NCBI GenBank assembly: GCA_042088965.1
Contig: JBELLC010000103.1
Span: 1-10,959 of the forward strand
From: TMED26 sp042088965
GTDB taxonomy: Bacteria > Pseudomonadota > Alphaproteobacteria > Thalassobaculales > Thalassobaculaceae
DNA length: 10,959 nucleotides
Direction of reading: 5' to 3'
Positions within the stretch are counted from its first letter, which is position 1. Each line of letters begins with the position of its first letter. Below, piece by piece: positions 1-7,436 of the stretch. Both the position numbers and the translations under genes were made by a program. The notes under the pieces are model-generated. The model was not told the DNA's origin and did no database searches. It worked only from the letters and a program-made list of their open reading frames with translations.

Positions 1-449
1 AGATGATAGGGGTGATAAAAATCGTTTACCCGTCGCAATGCCAAATCTGCTGGTAAAGGTCGGTGGTACATGGGGGTGTTCCAGTCGGCAAAGCCGCGGA
101 TGAGACCCGCACCGCGGTGTTGCCTTTGAGCATTCTGCGGCCAAAATGGCCAATCGCCTGCGATAACCTCCGCTGATAAATCATCAAGACCGCGATTCAC
201 GTCAATATAACTTCTTGGGAACAGGGCTTTGAGGACTGTTGCCCCATATGCGACCGCCCCATCAACCAAGTCATCAACAAACGGATCAGCAATAGACTGC
301 CAAACGCCTGCGGGCACCGCTGGGGTAAAATCATCAGGGGCGATTGTCCCACTATGCGGCACGTCTAGCAGCAGGGGCAGTGCTGGACCCTGGGCGGTCT
401 GATAGTCAAGAACCCCGGCGCTATGATAATCGCAACCTGGGTCTATCAT
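1..449 (-). CDS. N-formylglutamate amidohydrolase family protein, N-terminal part (runs off the left edge)
   Basis: I translated this by hand: the frame is open from an ATG at 449 to the window edge, 149 codons. The visible part carries the landmarks of the N-formylglutamate amidohydrolase (FGase) family. These are a DVPHSG motif near residues 30-35, an ADPFVDDLVDG stretch (residues about 58-68) holding metal-ligand type acids, and a PRSYIDVNR motif near residues 85-93. Family members are usually about 250-290 residues, so roughly half is missing to the left. The family hydrolyses N-formyl-L-glutamate or related N-acyl amino acids in the cytoplasm, and the best-known member is HutG of histidine degradation. 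No hut genes are visible here. The ATG overlaps the stop of the upstream ATPase gene as ATGA (449-446), so it is the last visible gene of the transporter operon and probably translationally coupled. Family assignment is firm; the exact substrate is not. Confidence 0.85.
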   Translation of the reverse strand, partial: MIDPGCDYHSAGVLDYQTAQGPALPLLLDVPHSGTIAPDDFTPAVPAGVWQSIADPFVDDLVDGAVAYGATVLKALFPRSYIDVNRGLDDLSAEVIAGDWPFWPQNAQRQHRGAGLIRGFADWNTPMYHRPLPADLALRRVNDFYHPYH

Positions 450-1450
450 TGATCGTTTAAGTGGCAGGCCGCAAAGCGTTTCGGGGCAATTTCACGCAAG
501 CTGGGGATTTCCTCCCGGCAGCGCGCACTTGCCTGCGGGCAGCGTGGGTGAAAATGGCAGCCAGGTGGTGGATCCAGCGGTGAGGGAATTTCACCTTTCA
601 CCGGTACAAACTGACGTTTTCGCGTCTCCAACCGAGGCACCTCACCCAATAATGCTTGGGTATAAGGATGGTTTGGCTGATCAAATAATTCTTCCGTTGG
701 CGAGATTTCAACAATCCGGCCCAGATACATGATCACGACCCGATCGCTTAAATGCTCGACCACACCCAAATCATGGCTAATGAACAAATAGGTGAGGTTG
801 AGTTCTTCGCGCAGGGACATGAACAGGTTCAAGACTTGTGCTTGGATCGACACATCCAGCGCCGCAACTGATTCATCACAGACTAAAAAATCTGGCTGTA
901 CCGCCAAAGCCCGGGCAATACCGATGCGTTGCCGCTGGCCACCAGAGAATTGATGCGGGTATCGCCGGGCATAATCAGGGTCAAGGCCAACCTTCAGCAT
1001 GATATCACGCACATATGCCTCAAGGTCACCACCAGCGATGCCATGCACACGCGGTGCCTCACCAACAATATCGCTGACGCGCAAGCGCGGATTCAACGAG
1101 CTCATCGGATCCTGGAAGATCATCTGAATTTTAAGAGCGGCCTCACGACTTTTTTCTGCGTCTAAGGCGCTAATATCCTGACCACGAAAGAATACCGCAC
1201 CATCACTGGCCTCATGAACACCCGCCACCACCCGTCCAAGTGTCGATTTACCGCAGCCTGATTCCCCAACCAAGCCGACAACCTCACCATCAGCGATTTG
1301 CAGGCTCACACCATCGACAGCATGAACCACTTCTTCGCGAATATTAGCGCCAAGCTTTTGTGCAATCACCCCGGCAATATCAAGCTTTTTGACAAAGCGC
1401 TTTGAAATATTGCGGAGTTCCAATATCGGTGTGGCATTTTTAGCGGTCAC
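446..1450 (-). CDS. dppF: Dipeptide/oligopeptide ABC transporter ATP-binding protein, DppF/OppF type
   Basis: A 334-residue ATPase, normal length for DppF/OppF. It is the second of two nucleotide-binding subunits that power import of peptides or similar solutes from the inner face of the cytoplasmic membrane. Visible in order: Walker A GESGCGKST (62-70), the ABC signature FSGGQ (168-172), Walker B FLVCDE (188-193), the switch His in SHD (H226), and the C-terminal oligopeptide-transporter extension with HPYT (261-264) and four cysteines (298, 304, 311, 329). The residues after Walker B read SVAALD where PVSALD is commoner; I regard this as a family variant, not damage. The start is GTG at 1450, overlapping the stop of the preceding gene as GTGA, with GAGGAGG about 7 bases upstream. 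The gene symbol reflects the family; the substrate is unproven. Confidence 0.93.
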   Translation of the reverse strand: MTAKNATPILELRNISKRFVKKLDIAGVIAQKLGANIREEVVHAVDGVSLQIADGEVVGLVGESGCGKSTLGRVVAGVHEASDGAVFFRGQDISALDAEKSREAALKIQMIFQDPMSSLNPRLRVSDIVGEAPRVHGIAGGDLEAYVRDIMLKVGLDPDYARRYPHQFSGGQRQRIGIARALAVQPDFLVCDESVAALDVSIQAQVLNLFMSLREELNLTYLFISHDLGVVEHLSDRVVIMYLGRIVEISPTEELFDQPNHPYTQALLGEVPRLETRKRQFVPVKGEIPSPLDPPPGCHFHPRCPQASARCREEIPSLREIAPKRFAACHLNDQ

Positions 1451-2451
1451 AGCGGGGCCTCCTCAGCACCTTGCAGCGGGTAATGGCAGCGCACATTTCG
1501 CCCTTTAATTGGCGTGGTTTGCTCGGGGATTACCTCACAGGCACCGGCCACATATTCACAGCGGCTCTTAAACGGGCAGCCAGCTTGCAGGTTCAGCAAA
1601 GACGGTGTCATACCCGGAATTTGATGCAACGCTTGTCCCCGGCGATTTCGGCTTGGAACCGAGCCAATCAACCCCGCCGTATAAGGATGGCATGGGCTGT
1701 CAAGCACATCATCAACACTGCCCTGCTCTACAATACGGCCCGCGTACATGACGCAGATATCATCTGCCAAACCCGCCACCACCGACAGGTCATGGGTAAT
1801 CCAAATCATCGCAGTACCGGTTTCAGCGCACAGCTTTTGCACTTCATACAAAATCTGGCCTTGGATGGTTACATCAAGAGCGGTTGTTGGCTCATCAGCG
1901 ATAATCAAATCAGGCTTATTGATCATGGCAATGGCAATCGCCACCCGCTGACGCATGCCGCCGGAAAACTGGTGCGGATAGGCGTTCAAGCGCTCACTTG
2001 CGGAGGGGATGCCGACACGCTCCAATGCTTCAACAGCCATATCCCGGGCCGCACTGCGGGCGATATCATGATGCGCCTGCACAGCTTCAATCATCTGTGT
2101 ATCAATGCGCAAGACCGGGTTTAGCGTCATCATTGGGTCTTGAAAGATCATGGCGATATTATTGCCACGTAATTGCTGCAAGCGCGTCTCTGGTGCCCGA
2201 GAAATTTCCTCGCCGCGATAAAGAATATCCCCAGAAACAACGCGCCCAGGTTCGTCAACCAATCCCAGGATTGAAAATCCGGTGACGGTCTTGCCCGAGC
2301 CAGATTCCCCCACCAGCCCCAAAACTTGGCCAGGATGGACATCAAAACTGATACCATCGACGGCTTTGACGATACCGGCTTTGGTAAAAAATTGCGTTTT
2401 CAGGTCACGAACCCTGAGGGTCGGCTCCTGAGTCAAACCATCAGCTGTCAT
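1447..2451 (-). CDS. dppD: Dipeptide/oligopeptide ABC transporter ATP-binding protein, DppD/OppD type
   Basis: A 334-residue ATPase, first of the pair of nucleotide-binding subunits. Walker A GESGSGKT (48-55), ABC signature FSGGM (162-166), Walker B LIIADE (182-187) followed by PTTALD, switch H220, and the C-terminal oligopeptide-transporter region with HPYT (255-258) and cysteines at 292, 298, 305 and 322. In characterised OppD relatives such a C-terminal cysteine set can hold an iron-sulfur cluster; that is inference here. I chose ATG 2451 over the ATG at 2511. The longer form adds 20 residues unlike the family and overlaps the DppC-like gene by 44 bases, whereas 2451 lies 16 bases after that gene's TAA, has GGAG (2466-2463) upstream, and begins close to the conserved ATPase core. 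Confidence 0.92.
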   Translation of the reverse strand: MTADGLTQEPTLRVRDLKTQFFTKAGIVKAVDGISFDVHPGQVLGLVGESGSGKTVTGFSILGLVDEPGRVVSGDILYRGEEISRAPETRLQQLRGNNIAMIFQDPMMTLNPVLRIDTQMIEAVQAHHDIARSAARDMAVEALERVGIPSASERLNAYPHQFSGGMRQRVAIAIAMINKPDLIIADEPTTALDVTIQGQILYEVQKLCAETGTAMIWITHDLSVVAGLADDICVMYAGRIVEQGSVDDVLDSPCHPYTAGLIGSVPSRNRRGQALHQIPGMTPSLLNLQAGCPFKSRCEYVAGACEVIPEQTTPIKGRNVRCHYPLQGAEEAPL

Positions 2452-2467
2452 TGCGCAGCGCGCTCCA

Positions 2468-3400
2468 TTATTTCTGCAAACGCGGATTAAGCACATCCCG
2501 CAATCGATCACCGACCAGGTTAATGCTTACAATTGTGACCAGCAGGGCAATCCCCGGGAATGTCACAATCCAATAATGCCCGCTGTGTACATATTCAAAT
2601 CCATTGGCGATTAAACTGCCAAGCGATGGTTCTGTTTGCGGCAAGCCCAGCCCTAAAAAAGAGAGTGTTGCTTCTAAGGAAATGGCATGTGCTGTCTGCA
2701 TCGTGCCAACAACAATGATCGGTGCCACCACATTTGGAAACAAGTGGGTAAAGACAATCCGCGGCTTCGATAACGCCAAGCAGATCGCTGATTCAATGTA
2801 TTCCTTGCGACGTTCGACCAAAGCGCTGCCGCGCACGGTGCGGGCATAATACGCCCATTGCACCACAATCAGCGCGATGATGGTCTTATCAACCCCTTTA
2901 CCGAGCGTTGCCAGCAATACTAAGGCAATCAAAATCGCCGGAAAGCTGAGCTGAATATCGACCACGCGCATAATTAACGAGTCGACTCGGCCACCGGCAA
3001 AGGCTGCTGCCAATCCCGCCGAAACACCGATGAGCAGGGCAATAACGCCGCTGCCAATGCCGACCGTTAAGCTAATGCGCAAACCATAGATGATCGAGCT
3101 TAACATGTCCCGGCCAGCGCCATCGGTTCCAAGATAGGCGATACTCCCAGACTGGATAACGCCATTTGGTGCAATGGTCTTATTTTCGACGGTCACCGTG
3201 GTCAGATCATAAGGGTCTGTCGGTGCCAGCAAGGGCGCGAATAAGGCGATGAAAACAATCGCCAAAACAACGAAAAAACTGGCGACCGCAAGCTTGCTTT
3301 CGCTGTAATCGGAGAGAAAACGTTGCAGCGGCGTTTCAACTTTCACCGCTGCTGGCTTTGGCGTCTCCAGCTCATTCAAATTTCCGTTTACCGCACTCAT
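2468..3400 (-). CDS. dppC: Dipeptide/oligopeptide ABC transporter permease, DppC/OppC type
   Basis: A 310-residue inner-membrane permease, one half of the transmembrane channel. A soluble N-terminus is followed by a first membrane segment at about residues 37-59. Next comes the DppC-typical LGTDGAGRDMLSSIIYG stretch (90-106) and further hydrophobic segments at about 110-136, 150-166, 172-188, 225-240 and 277-297. The cytoplasmic coupling loop that contacts the ATPases is at about 196-223 (an EYIESAICLALSKPRI core). The ATG at 3400 overlaps the stop of the DppB-like gene as ATGA, with AGGA about 9 bases upstream, so translation is likely coupled. Nothing is broken or truncated. The name is a family name; the transported solute could be a peptide, an N-acyl amino acid or another amide. 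Confidence 0.93.
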   Translation of the reverse strand: MSAVNGNLNELETPKPAAVKVETPLQRFLSDYSESKLAVASFFVVLAIVFIALFAPLLAPTDPYDLTTVTVENKTIAPNGVIQSGSIAYLGTDGAGRDMLSSIIYGLRISLTVGIGSGVIALLIGVSAGLAAAFAGGRVDSLIMRVVDIQLSFPAILIALVLLATLGKGVDKTIIALIVVQWAYYARTVRGSALVERRKEYIESAICLALSKPRIVFTHLFPNVVAPIIVVGTMQTAHAISLEATLSFLGLGLPQTEPSLGSLIANGFEYVHSGHYWIVTFPGIALLVTIVSINLVGDRLRDVLNPRLQK

Positions 3401-4374
3401 CCTTTGACATCCTGCAGGCGCACCCGCGGATCAAGGACCGAATACATCACGTCCACCGCCAGGTTTATGAAAACGAACAACAGCACGATGATCATCAAAT
3501 ATGCGACGATCACCGGCCGATCTAAATAACCAATCGACTCGATCAACAAATGTCCCATGCCCGGCCAGGCAAATACTGACTCAGTGACAACAGAGAAGGC
3601 GACCAGCCCCCCAAACTCTAGCCCCAGAACCGTCACCACCGGGATCATGATATTTTTCAAGACATGGACCAGCACAATACGCGAACGGCTGACCCCTTTG
3701 GCGCGTGCAAACTTGATATAATCCTGGTGGATAACCTCCCGTGTTCCCGCCCGCGATAGCCTAATGACCATCGACAGTTTAAACAGCGATAAATTGACTG
3801 CGGGCAGGATCAGATAACTTAACCCCTTCAAGCTCAGGAAGCTGACTTCAACGCCAAACAGTTCTTCGGTTGGCCCACGTCCTGTTGACGGCAGCCAACC
3901 CAAGGTTACGGCAAACAGCATAATCATCATAATACCCACCCAAAAGGTCGGCAGGCTAAAGCCAAGGATAGAACTGCTCATGATGGTTTTTGACGCCATC
4001 GAGTCAGGCCGGAGACCAGCCCACATCCCCAATGGAATGCCCAGCACAACAGCAATCAACAAGGCACAGACAGCCAATTCAAATGTGGCGGGGATACGGT
4101 CCACAATTAAGATCAAGGCGGGTTCTTCAAAGACGAAGCTCTCGCCCAAATTGCCCTGAAGAGCGGCCGTAAGGAACCGCCAATACTGAATATAAAAAGG
4201 CTTATCCAGCCCCAAATTTTTAATGACCATTTCGCGGTCGTATTCGTCAGCGTCATCTGCCACCAACATTTCGACCGGATCACCAATTAAATAGACGCCG
4301 CTAAAAACCAGCAGAGACATGAAAAAAACAACGACCGCAGCCTGCATTAGGCGGCGAATGATGAATACCGTCAT
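3397..4374 (-). CDS. dppB: Dipeptide/oligopeptide ABC transporter permease, DppB/OppB type
   Basis: A 325-residue inner-membrane permease, partner of the DppC-like subunit. The first membrane segment is at about residues 9-31, followed by the long periplasmic loop characteristic of DppB (about 32-97). Further hydrophobic segments fall at about 98-120, 132-160, 184-206, 243-263 and 286-313. The coupling loop is at about 213-240 (DYIKFARAKGVSRSRI core), and the end shows the usual LDPRVRL. The start ATG at 4374 has GAGG about 5 bases upstream. It follows the binding-protein gene by 119 bases containing a hairpin, a common arrangement in which the binding protein is made in excess of the membrane subunits. 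Confidence 0.93.
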   Translation of the reverse strand: MTVFIIRRLMQAAVVVFFMSLLVFSGVYLIGDPVEMLVADDADEYDREMVIKNLGLDKPFYIQYWRFLTAALQGNLGESFVFEEPALILIVDRIPATFELAVCALLIAVVLGIPLGMWAGLRPDSMASKTIMSSSILGFSLPTFWVGIMMIMLFAVTLGWLPSTGRGPTEELFGVEVSFLSLKGLSYLILPAVNLSLFKLSMVIRLSRAGTREVIHQDYIKFARAKGVSRSRIVLVHVLKNIMIPVVTVLGLEFGGLVAFSVVTESVFAWPGMGHLLIESIGYLDRPVIVAYLMIIVLLFVFINLAVDVMYSVLDPRVRLQDVKG

Positions 4375-4449
4375 AGCGACCTCATCGTCGGAAAACTGGC
4401 TAAATTTTGGGCCGGTTCTCTAAAATATAAAACAGCCAAAACCGATCGG

Positions 4450-4477
4450 TCTGGGGCGACCCAAAGGCCGCCCCAGA
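4450..4477 (-). terminator. Intercistronic hairpin between binding-protein and permease genes
   Basis: A 9-base perfect stem (TCTGGGGCG at 4450-4458 pairing with CGCCCCAGA at 4469-4477) with a 10-base loop lies 16 bases after the binding-protein stop codon. Downstream on the minus strand the next bases form the perfect palindrome ACCGATCGGT (4441-4450), sharing one base with the stem, then TTTT. The T-run is short and displaced, so I read this as a partial terminator or an mRNA 3'-end stabiliser, not a complete stop. Such elements raise the binding-protein level relative to the permeases. That role is inferred from position. Confidence 0.45.
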
Positions 4478-4493
4478 TTTTGGTATATGTATT

Positions 4494-6113
4494 TTAGTCT
4501 TTCACAAGATCGAGACCAACGGTCCGTTCATCCGCCCGTGCGTTATACTTCAGGCCTTTGCGTGTGGCCCAGGTGTTAACCTGATAATGCAGCGGAATGA
4601 TGCCTTGGCTTTCACCAATGCCAACCTCTGTTGCTTGTGCCAAAAGCGCCGCGCGCTTGGCGTCATCAACCGTTGACAAGGCTTCAACCACCAGGGCGTC
4701 AACCTTTGGATTTGAATGCCGACCCCGGTTTGACGCACCAAAGCCTTTTGACTTGTCACGGGTGACCAATAAAGATTTCAACGGTGAAGAGGGCTCACCT
4801 GTGCCGGAACCCCAGCCGACCAAGACGAAGCTAAATTCTGGCTGACCATCTTTGCCACCCTTTGACGCCCGCTTAAAGAAGACGTTCTTTGGCATGGTGA
4901 CAACTTTGGTTGGAATACCATTGGCAGACAGCATCTGGCCAATCGCTTCACAGATTTTATCGTCATTGATGTAACGATCGTTTGGCCCATGAATGGTCAG
5001 GCCGAAACCATCACCCCAGCCGGCGTCTTTCAGCATTTGCTTGGCTTTGGTTGGGTTATACTCTTCTGGCTTCAGCTTGCTGGAGCGGCCAAAGAAGCCC
5101 TCTGGCAGAAGCTGACCGGCTTTCAACGCAACGCCTTCCATGACTTTTTCAACAATAACGTCGCGGTTGATCATCATCGACAACGCCTTACGCACGTTTG
5201 GATCCCGCAACGGGTTCTTGGCGAGCGGATTGCCTGCTTTGTCAGTGACGAAAGGTGATTTGTCACGGAATTGATCCATATGCAGATAGATCACCCGGTT
5301 CGACACGCCTTGGCTCAGACTGACATCTGGATTCTTCTTCAAGGTCTCAATATCGGTCACAGGAACGCTGTCGATCATATCAACGTCACCCGCCAGCAAG
5401 GCCGACACGCGTGTTGGCTCCGACTTGATGAACTTAAAGGTCATCTTATCCCATGGCTGCGCCATTGGCCCTTTGTAGCCATCATATTTGGCGAGGACCA
5501 TTCGGTCGCCCTTTTTCCACTCAACGAATTTGTAAGGCCCAGTGCCAATGGCTGCTTTGCCATTGTTGAAATCTTTGGCGCGGATGCCAAAGTTTTTATC
5601 TGCTTGTCCCGTGCCTTTCGCCTCAGAGGACATGACCATCACAGTGGTCATATCATTTGGCATCAATGGATAAGGTGTCTCTGTGGAAATATGGATGGTG
5701 AAATCGTCGATTTTCTTGACGGTCTTACCTTTGGTGTATGTCCGGAAGCTCGAATTACCGCCGACATAGCCATCCGCACGCTTGAACGAGAAGATGAAGT
5801 CATCCGCTGTAAAATCGCTACCGTCGTGGAACTTAACCCCTTCACGCAGCTTAAATTCCCACGTGGTATCGTTGATCGGCTTCCATGAGGTCGCCAGACG
5901 AGGGATAAGTGTGCCCATATCCGCAGACCAATCAATGAGCCGACCAAAAATTTGGCCAAGCATGGCATTGTTCGGGCTAAGGTTATGAAAATATGGATCA
6001 ACCGATGACGGCTCAGAGCGGATACCTAATGTGGCATCATCCGCCAGTGCCACACCACCGACAAAGGTCGCGGCCACCGCACCTAAAACCGATACCTTAA
6101 GCAGCTTATTCAT
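4494..6113 (-). CDS. Periplasmic peptide-type substrate-binding protein (SBP family 5)
   Basis: A 539-residue extracytoplasmic solute receptor, first gene of the transporter operon. It has a Sec signal peptide: basic MNKLLK, a hydrophobic core, and likely cleavage after ALA at residues 22-24. There is no lipobox cysteine, so it should be soluble in the periplasm. Family 5 features are visible: EPSSVDPYF after the cleavage site, the WEFKLREGVKFHDG motif with TADDFIFSFKRA, and the GTGPYKFVEWKKGD motif. In the second half, DPNVRKALSMMINRD and AKQMLKDAGW are typical of peptide-binding members. I chose ATG 6113 over ATG 6140: AGGAG lies 7 bases upstream of 6113, and the signal peptide begins properly there. 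Ligands of this family include peptides, nickel, glutathione and opines, so the ligand remains unknown. Confidence 0.93.
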   Translation of the reverse strand: MNKLLKVSVLGAVAATFVGGVALADDATLGIRSEPSSVDPYFHNLSPNNAMLGQIFGRLIDWSADMGTLIPRLATSWKPINDTTWEFKLREGVKFHDGSDFTADDFIFSFKRADGYVGGNSSFRTYTKGKTVKKIDDFTIHISTETPYPLMPNDMTTVMVMSSEAKGTGQADKNFGIRAKDFNNGKAAIGTGPYKFVEWKKGDRMVLAKYDGYKGPMAQPWDKMTFKFIKSEPTRVSALLAGDVDMIDSVPVTDIETLKKNPDVSLSQGVSNRVIYLHMDQFRDKSPFVTDKAGNPLAKNPLRDPNVRKALSMMINRDVIVEKVMEGVALKAGQLLPEGFFGRSSKLKPEEYNPTKAKQMLKDAGWGDGFGLTIHGPNDRYINDDKICEAIGQMLSANGIPTKVVTMPKNVFFKRASKGGKDGQPEFSFVLVGWGSGTGEPSSPLKSLLVTRDKSKGFGASNRGRHSNPKVDALVVEALSTVDDAKRAALLAQATEVGIGESQGIIPLHYQVNTWATRKGLKYNARADERTVGLDLVKD

Positions 6114-6120
6114 ATAAAAT

Positions 6121-6125
6121 CTCCT
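6121..6125 (-). promoter_or_regulatory. Ribosome binding site fixing the binding-protein start
   Basis: AGGAG on the minus strand (CTCCT on the plus strand) ends 7 bases before the ATG at 6113. It lies inside the longer reading frame that begins at ATG 6140, which argues for the shorter protein. Confidence 0.8.
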
Positions 6126-6221
6126 GGTTATTCGTTTCAACCATTCTGCGGGCTCGCACGACGATTAGTTTTTGCCCCCATCCATCACGCCAAGCCCTAC
6201 ACGAACTCTAAACCGAATTTG

Positions 6222-6233
6222 TGCTGTGCAGCA
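6222..6233. promoter_or_regulatory. Second short inverted repeat in the divergent region
   Basis: TGCTGTGCAGCA is an inverted repeat with 5-base arms and a 2-base centre. Its centre lies about 60 bases from that of the palindrome at 6281-6295, roughly a whole number of helical turns. It shares the TGCA and GTGCAG core words with that palindrome, so the two may be paired sites for one regulator. Short repeats of this size also arise by chance, so confidence is low. Confidence 0.22.
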
Positions 6234-6280
6234 ATAGGTAGACTTGAGGCAAAAAATAATACAGCCTCTGGCCTTCCCAA

Positions 6281-6295
6281 CCTGCACCGTGCAGG
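6281..6295. promoter_or_regulatory. 15-base palindrome, candidate operator
   Basis: CCTGCACCGTGCAGG is a perfect inverted repeat with 7-base arms around one central C. It is GC-rich in a mixed background and sits in the middle of the divergent intergenic region, where a dimeric regulator could control both operons. No regulator gene is in the window, so the protein is unknown. It could also form a small RNA hairpin, but a one-base loop makes a protein-binding site more likely. Confidence 0.4.
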
Positions 6296-6375
6296 CTAAA
6301 CTTTCAATGATGTTTCATTATTTTTCATTGTCTTACCGTCATGTCATTTGCCCGCGCCGGGTGATGTAAATTTTC

Positions 6376-6380
6376 AGGAG
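6376..6380 (+). promoter_or_regulatory. Ribosome binding site fixing the ArgE-like start
   Basis: AGGAG, 6 bases before the ATG at 6387. It lies inside the longer reading frame that begins at ATG 6348, so the shorter protein, whose N-terminus also matches the family better, is preferred. Confidence 0.8.
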
Positions 6381-6386
6381 CCAAAG

Positions 6387-7418
6387 ATGCAAGCCACCGA
6401 TCTCGTTTGTTATGACATTCTTAAGCGATTGATCGCCTATGACACGACCAGCCGTAATTCAAACCTCCCCCTAATTCATTGGGTCAAGGATTACCTCGCA
6501 GGCTTCGGCGTGGAGAGTGAGCTGACCTATGATGATGACGGTGGCAAAGCAAANNNNNNNNNNNNNNNNNNNNNNNNNNNNNNNNNNNNNNNNNNNNNNN
6601 NNNNNNNNNNNNNNNNNNNNNNNNNNNNNNNNNNNNNNNNNNNNNNNNNNNNNTCCTATGATGAGGAGGTGGGCTGCATTGGTGTACGCCGGCTTATTGA
6701 TGGCAACCTAAGCAAAGGTATTCGCCCCCAGGCCTGCATCGTTGGCGAGCCAACGAATATGCAGCCTGTCATCGCCCATAAAGGCAAACGCAGCTTTGAA
6801 GTCACAATTCGCGGCATGGAAGCACATTCCTCCTTGGCGCCAAAAGGCGTAAATGCGGTTGAATATGCAGCTGAAATTATCGCGCATATTAAATCAATGG
6901 CGCGCGCGAAAGCAGCAAATGGCCCGTTTGACACGATGTTTGATATTGCCCACACGACCTTGCACACAGGCGTTATCAATGGCGGGACAGCGCTGAACAT
7001 TGTGCCTTTGCATTGTCGCTTTGAATTTGAATTCCGCTATATCCCTGCTGATGGTCCAGATGCGCTGCTGGCTGAAGTTCAAGCCTTCATTGACACCCAG
7101 TGCTTGCCAGAAATGCAAGCGATTGACCCAAGCACGAGCATCACCATCGAAGAAATGTCATCAATTCCGGGTCTTGATACTGATGAAGATGATGAGGTCG
7201 TGCAGCTTGCCAAAGCCCTATCTGGTGCCAATTCGGTCAGCAAAGTTGCCTTTGGGACAGAGGCAGGGTTGTTCCAACAAGCTGATGTGCCAACAATCGT
7301 TTGTGGACCTGCGCATATCGACCAGGCGCATAAACCAAATGAATTTGTTGAGATTTCCCAAGTTGCCCAATGCGAAGCCTTCATGGGGCGGCTTATGGAC
7401 CGTGTTTGTGCGGCCTAA
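6387..7418 (+). CDS. argE: ArgE-like N-acetyl-amino-acid deacetylase (M20 metallopeptidase family), interrupted by an N gap
   Basis: First gene of the rightward operon. ArgE-type M20 enzymes use two metal ions to hydrolyse N2-acetyl-L-ornithine or similar N-acyl amino acids in the cytoplasm. Visible: the N-terminal lobe (IAYDTTSRNSNLPLIHW); after the gap the catalytic acid and metal-ligand pair in SYDEEVG (6654-6674); GEPTNMQPVIAHKG with a further metal-ligand acid; the dimerisation lid with the AHSS motif; and the C-terminal GPAHIDQAHKPNE with the last metal-ligand His at 7329-7331. The N run hides the HxD metal-ligand motif and the bridging Asp. As drawn the protein is 343 residues, about 40 short of E. 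coli ArgE, with the deficit located in the gap. Placement beside a peptide importer suggests a catabolic deacylase, not necessarily the arginine biosynthesis enzyme. Confidence 0.85.
   Translation: MQATDLVCYDILKRLIAYDTTSRNSNLPLIHWVKDYLAGFGVESELTYDDDGGKAXXXXXXXXXXXXXXXXXXXXXXXXXXXXXXXXXXSYDEEVGCIGVRRLIDGNLSKGIRPQACIVGEPTNMQPVIAHKGKRSFEVTIRGMEAHSSLAPKGVNAVEYAAEIIAHIKSMARAKAANGPFDTMFDIAHTTLHTGVINGGTALNIVPLHCRFEFEFRYIPADGPDALLAEVQAFIDTQCLPEMQAIDPSTSITIEEMSSIPGLDTDEDDEVVQLAKALSGANSVSKVAFGTEAGLFQQADVPTIVCGPAHIDQAHKPNEFVEISQVAQCEAFMGRLMDRVCAA
6554..6653. other. Assembly gap of 100 Ns inside the ArgE-like gene
   Basis: A run of exactly 100 Ns, the conventional placeholder for a scaffold gap of unknown length. 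Frames on both sides happen to agree, which would occur one time in three by chance and does not prove the gap length. Compared from memory with E. coli ArgE, about 77 residues (roughly 230 bases) should lie between the flanking motifs, so the true gap is probably larger. Confidence 0.95.
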
Positions 7419-7436
7419 CCTTCAGGAAAAATAGGT

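Larger units (their letters stand above)
6114..6386. promoter_or_regulatory. Divergent control region between the two operons
   Basis: These 273 bases separate two divergent operons, so both promoters should lie here. No convincing sigma70 pair is visible for either direction. The best minus-strand candidate is TATTAT (6261-6256) preceded by TG, but no good -35 box lies 16-18 bases upstream. That -35 position would overlap the palindrome at 6281-6295, which would suit repression. On the plus side the sequence at 6301-6330 is AT-rich, with repeated TTTCAATGA/TTTCATT elements and a 6-base inverted repeat CAATGA (6305-6310) / TCATTG (6325-6330). I see no coding sequence or RNA gene in the region. 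Confidence 0.4.

Noticed and set aside
1471..2124. Plus-strand open frame of 217 codons opposite the DppD-like ATPase
   Set aside because: It is antisense to a clear ATPase with all ABC motifs, and its translation shows no recognisable domain. The same applies to the long plus-strand frame at 5271-5888 opposite the binding protein.
2452..2511. Longer N-terminus (20 extra residues) for the DppD-like ATPase starting at ATG 2511
   Set aside because: The extra residues are cysteine-rich and unlike the family, the extension overlaps the DppC-like gene by 44 bases, and ATG 2451 has a Shine-Dalgarno and fits the family start.
6114..6140. Longer start at ATG 6140 for the binding protein
   Set aside because: It would place nine residues before a complete signal peptide and would put the AGGAG ribosome site inside the coding region; ATG 6113 fits both.
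6348..6386. Start at ATG 6348 for the ArgE-like enzyme
   Set aside because: No ribosome site precedes it, and a strong AGGAG lies just before ATG 6387.
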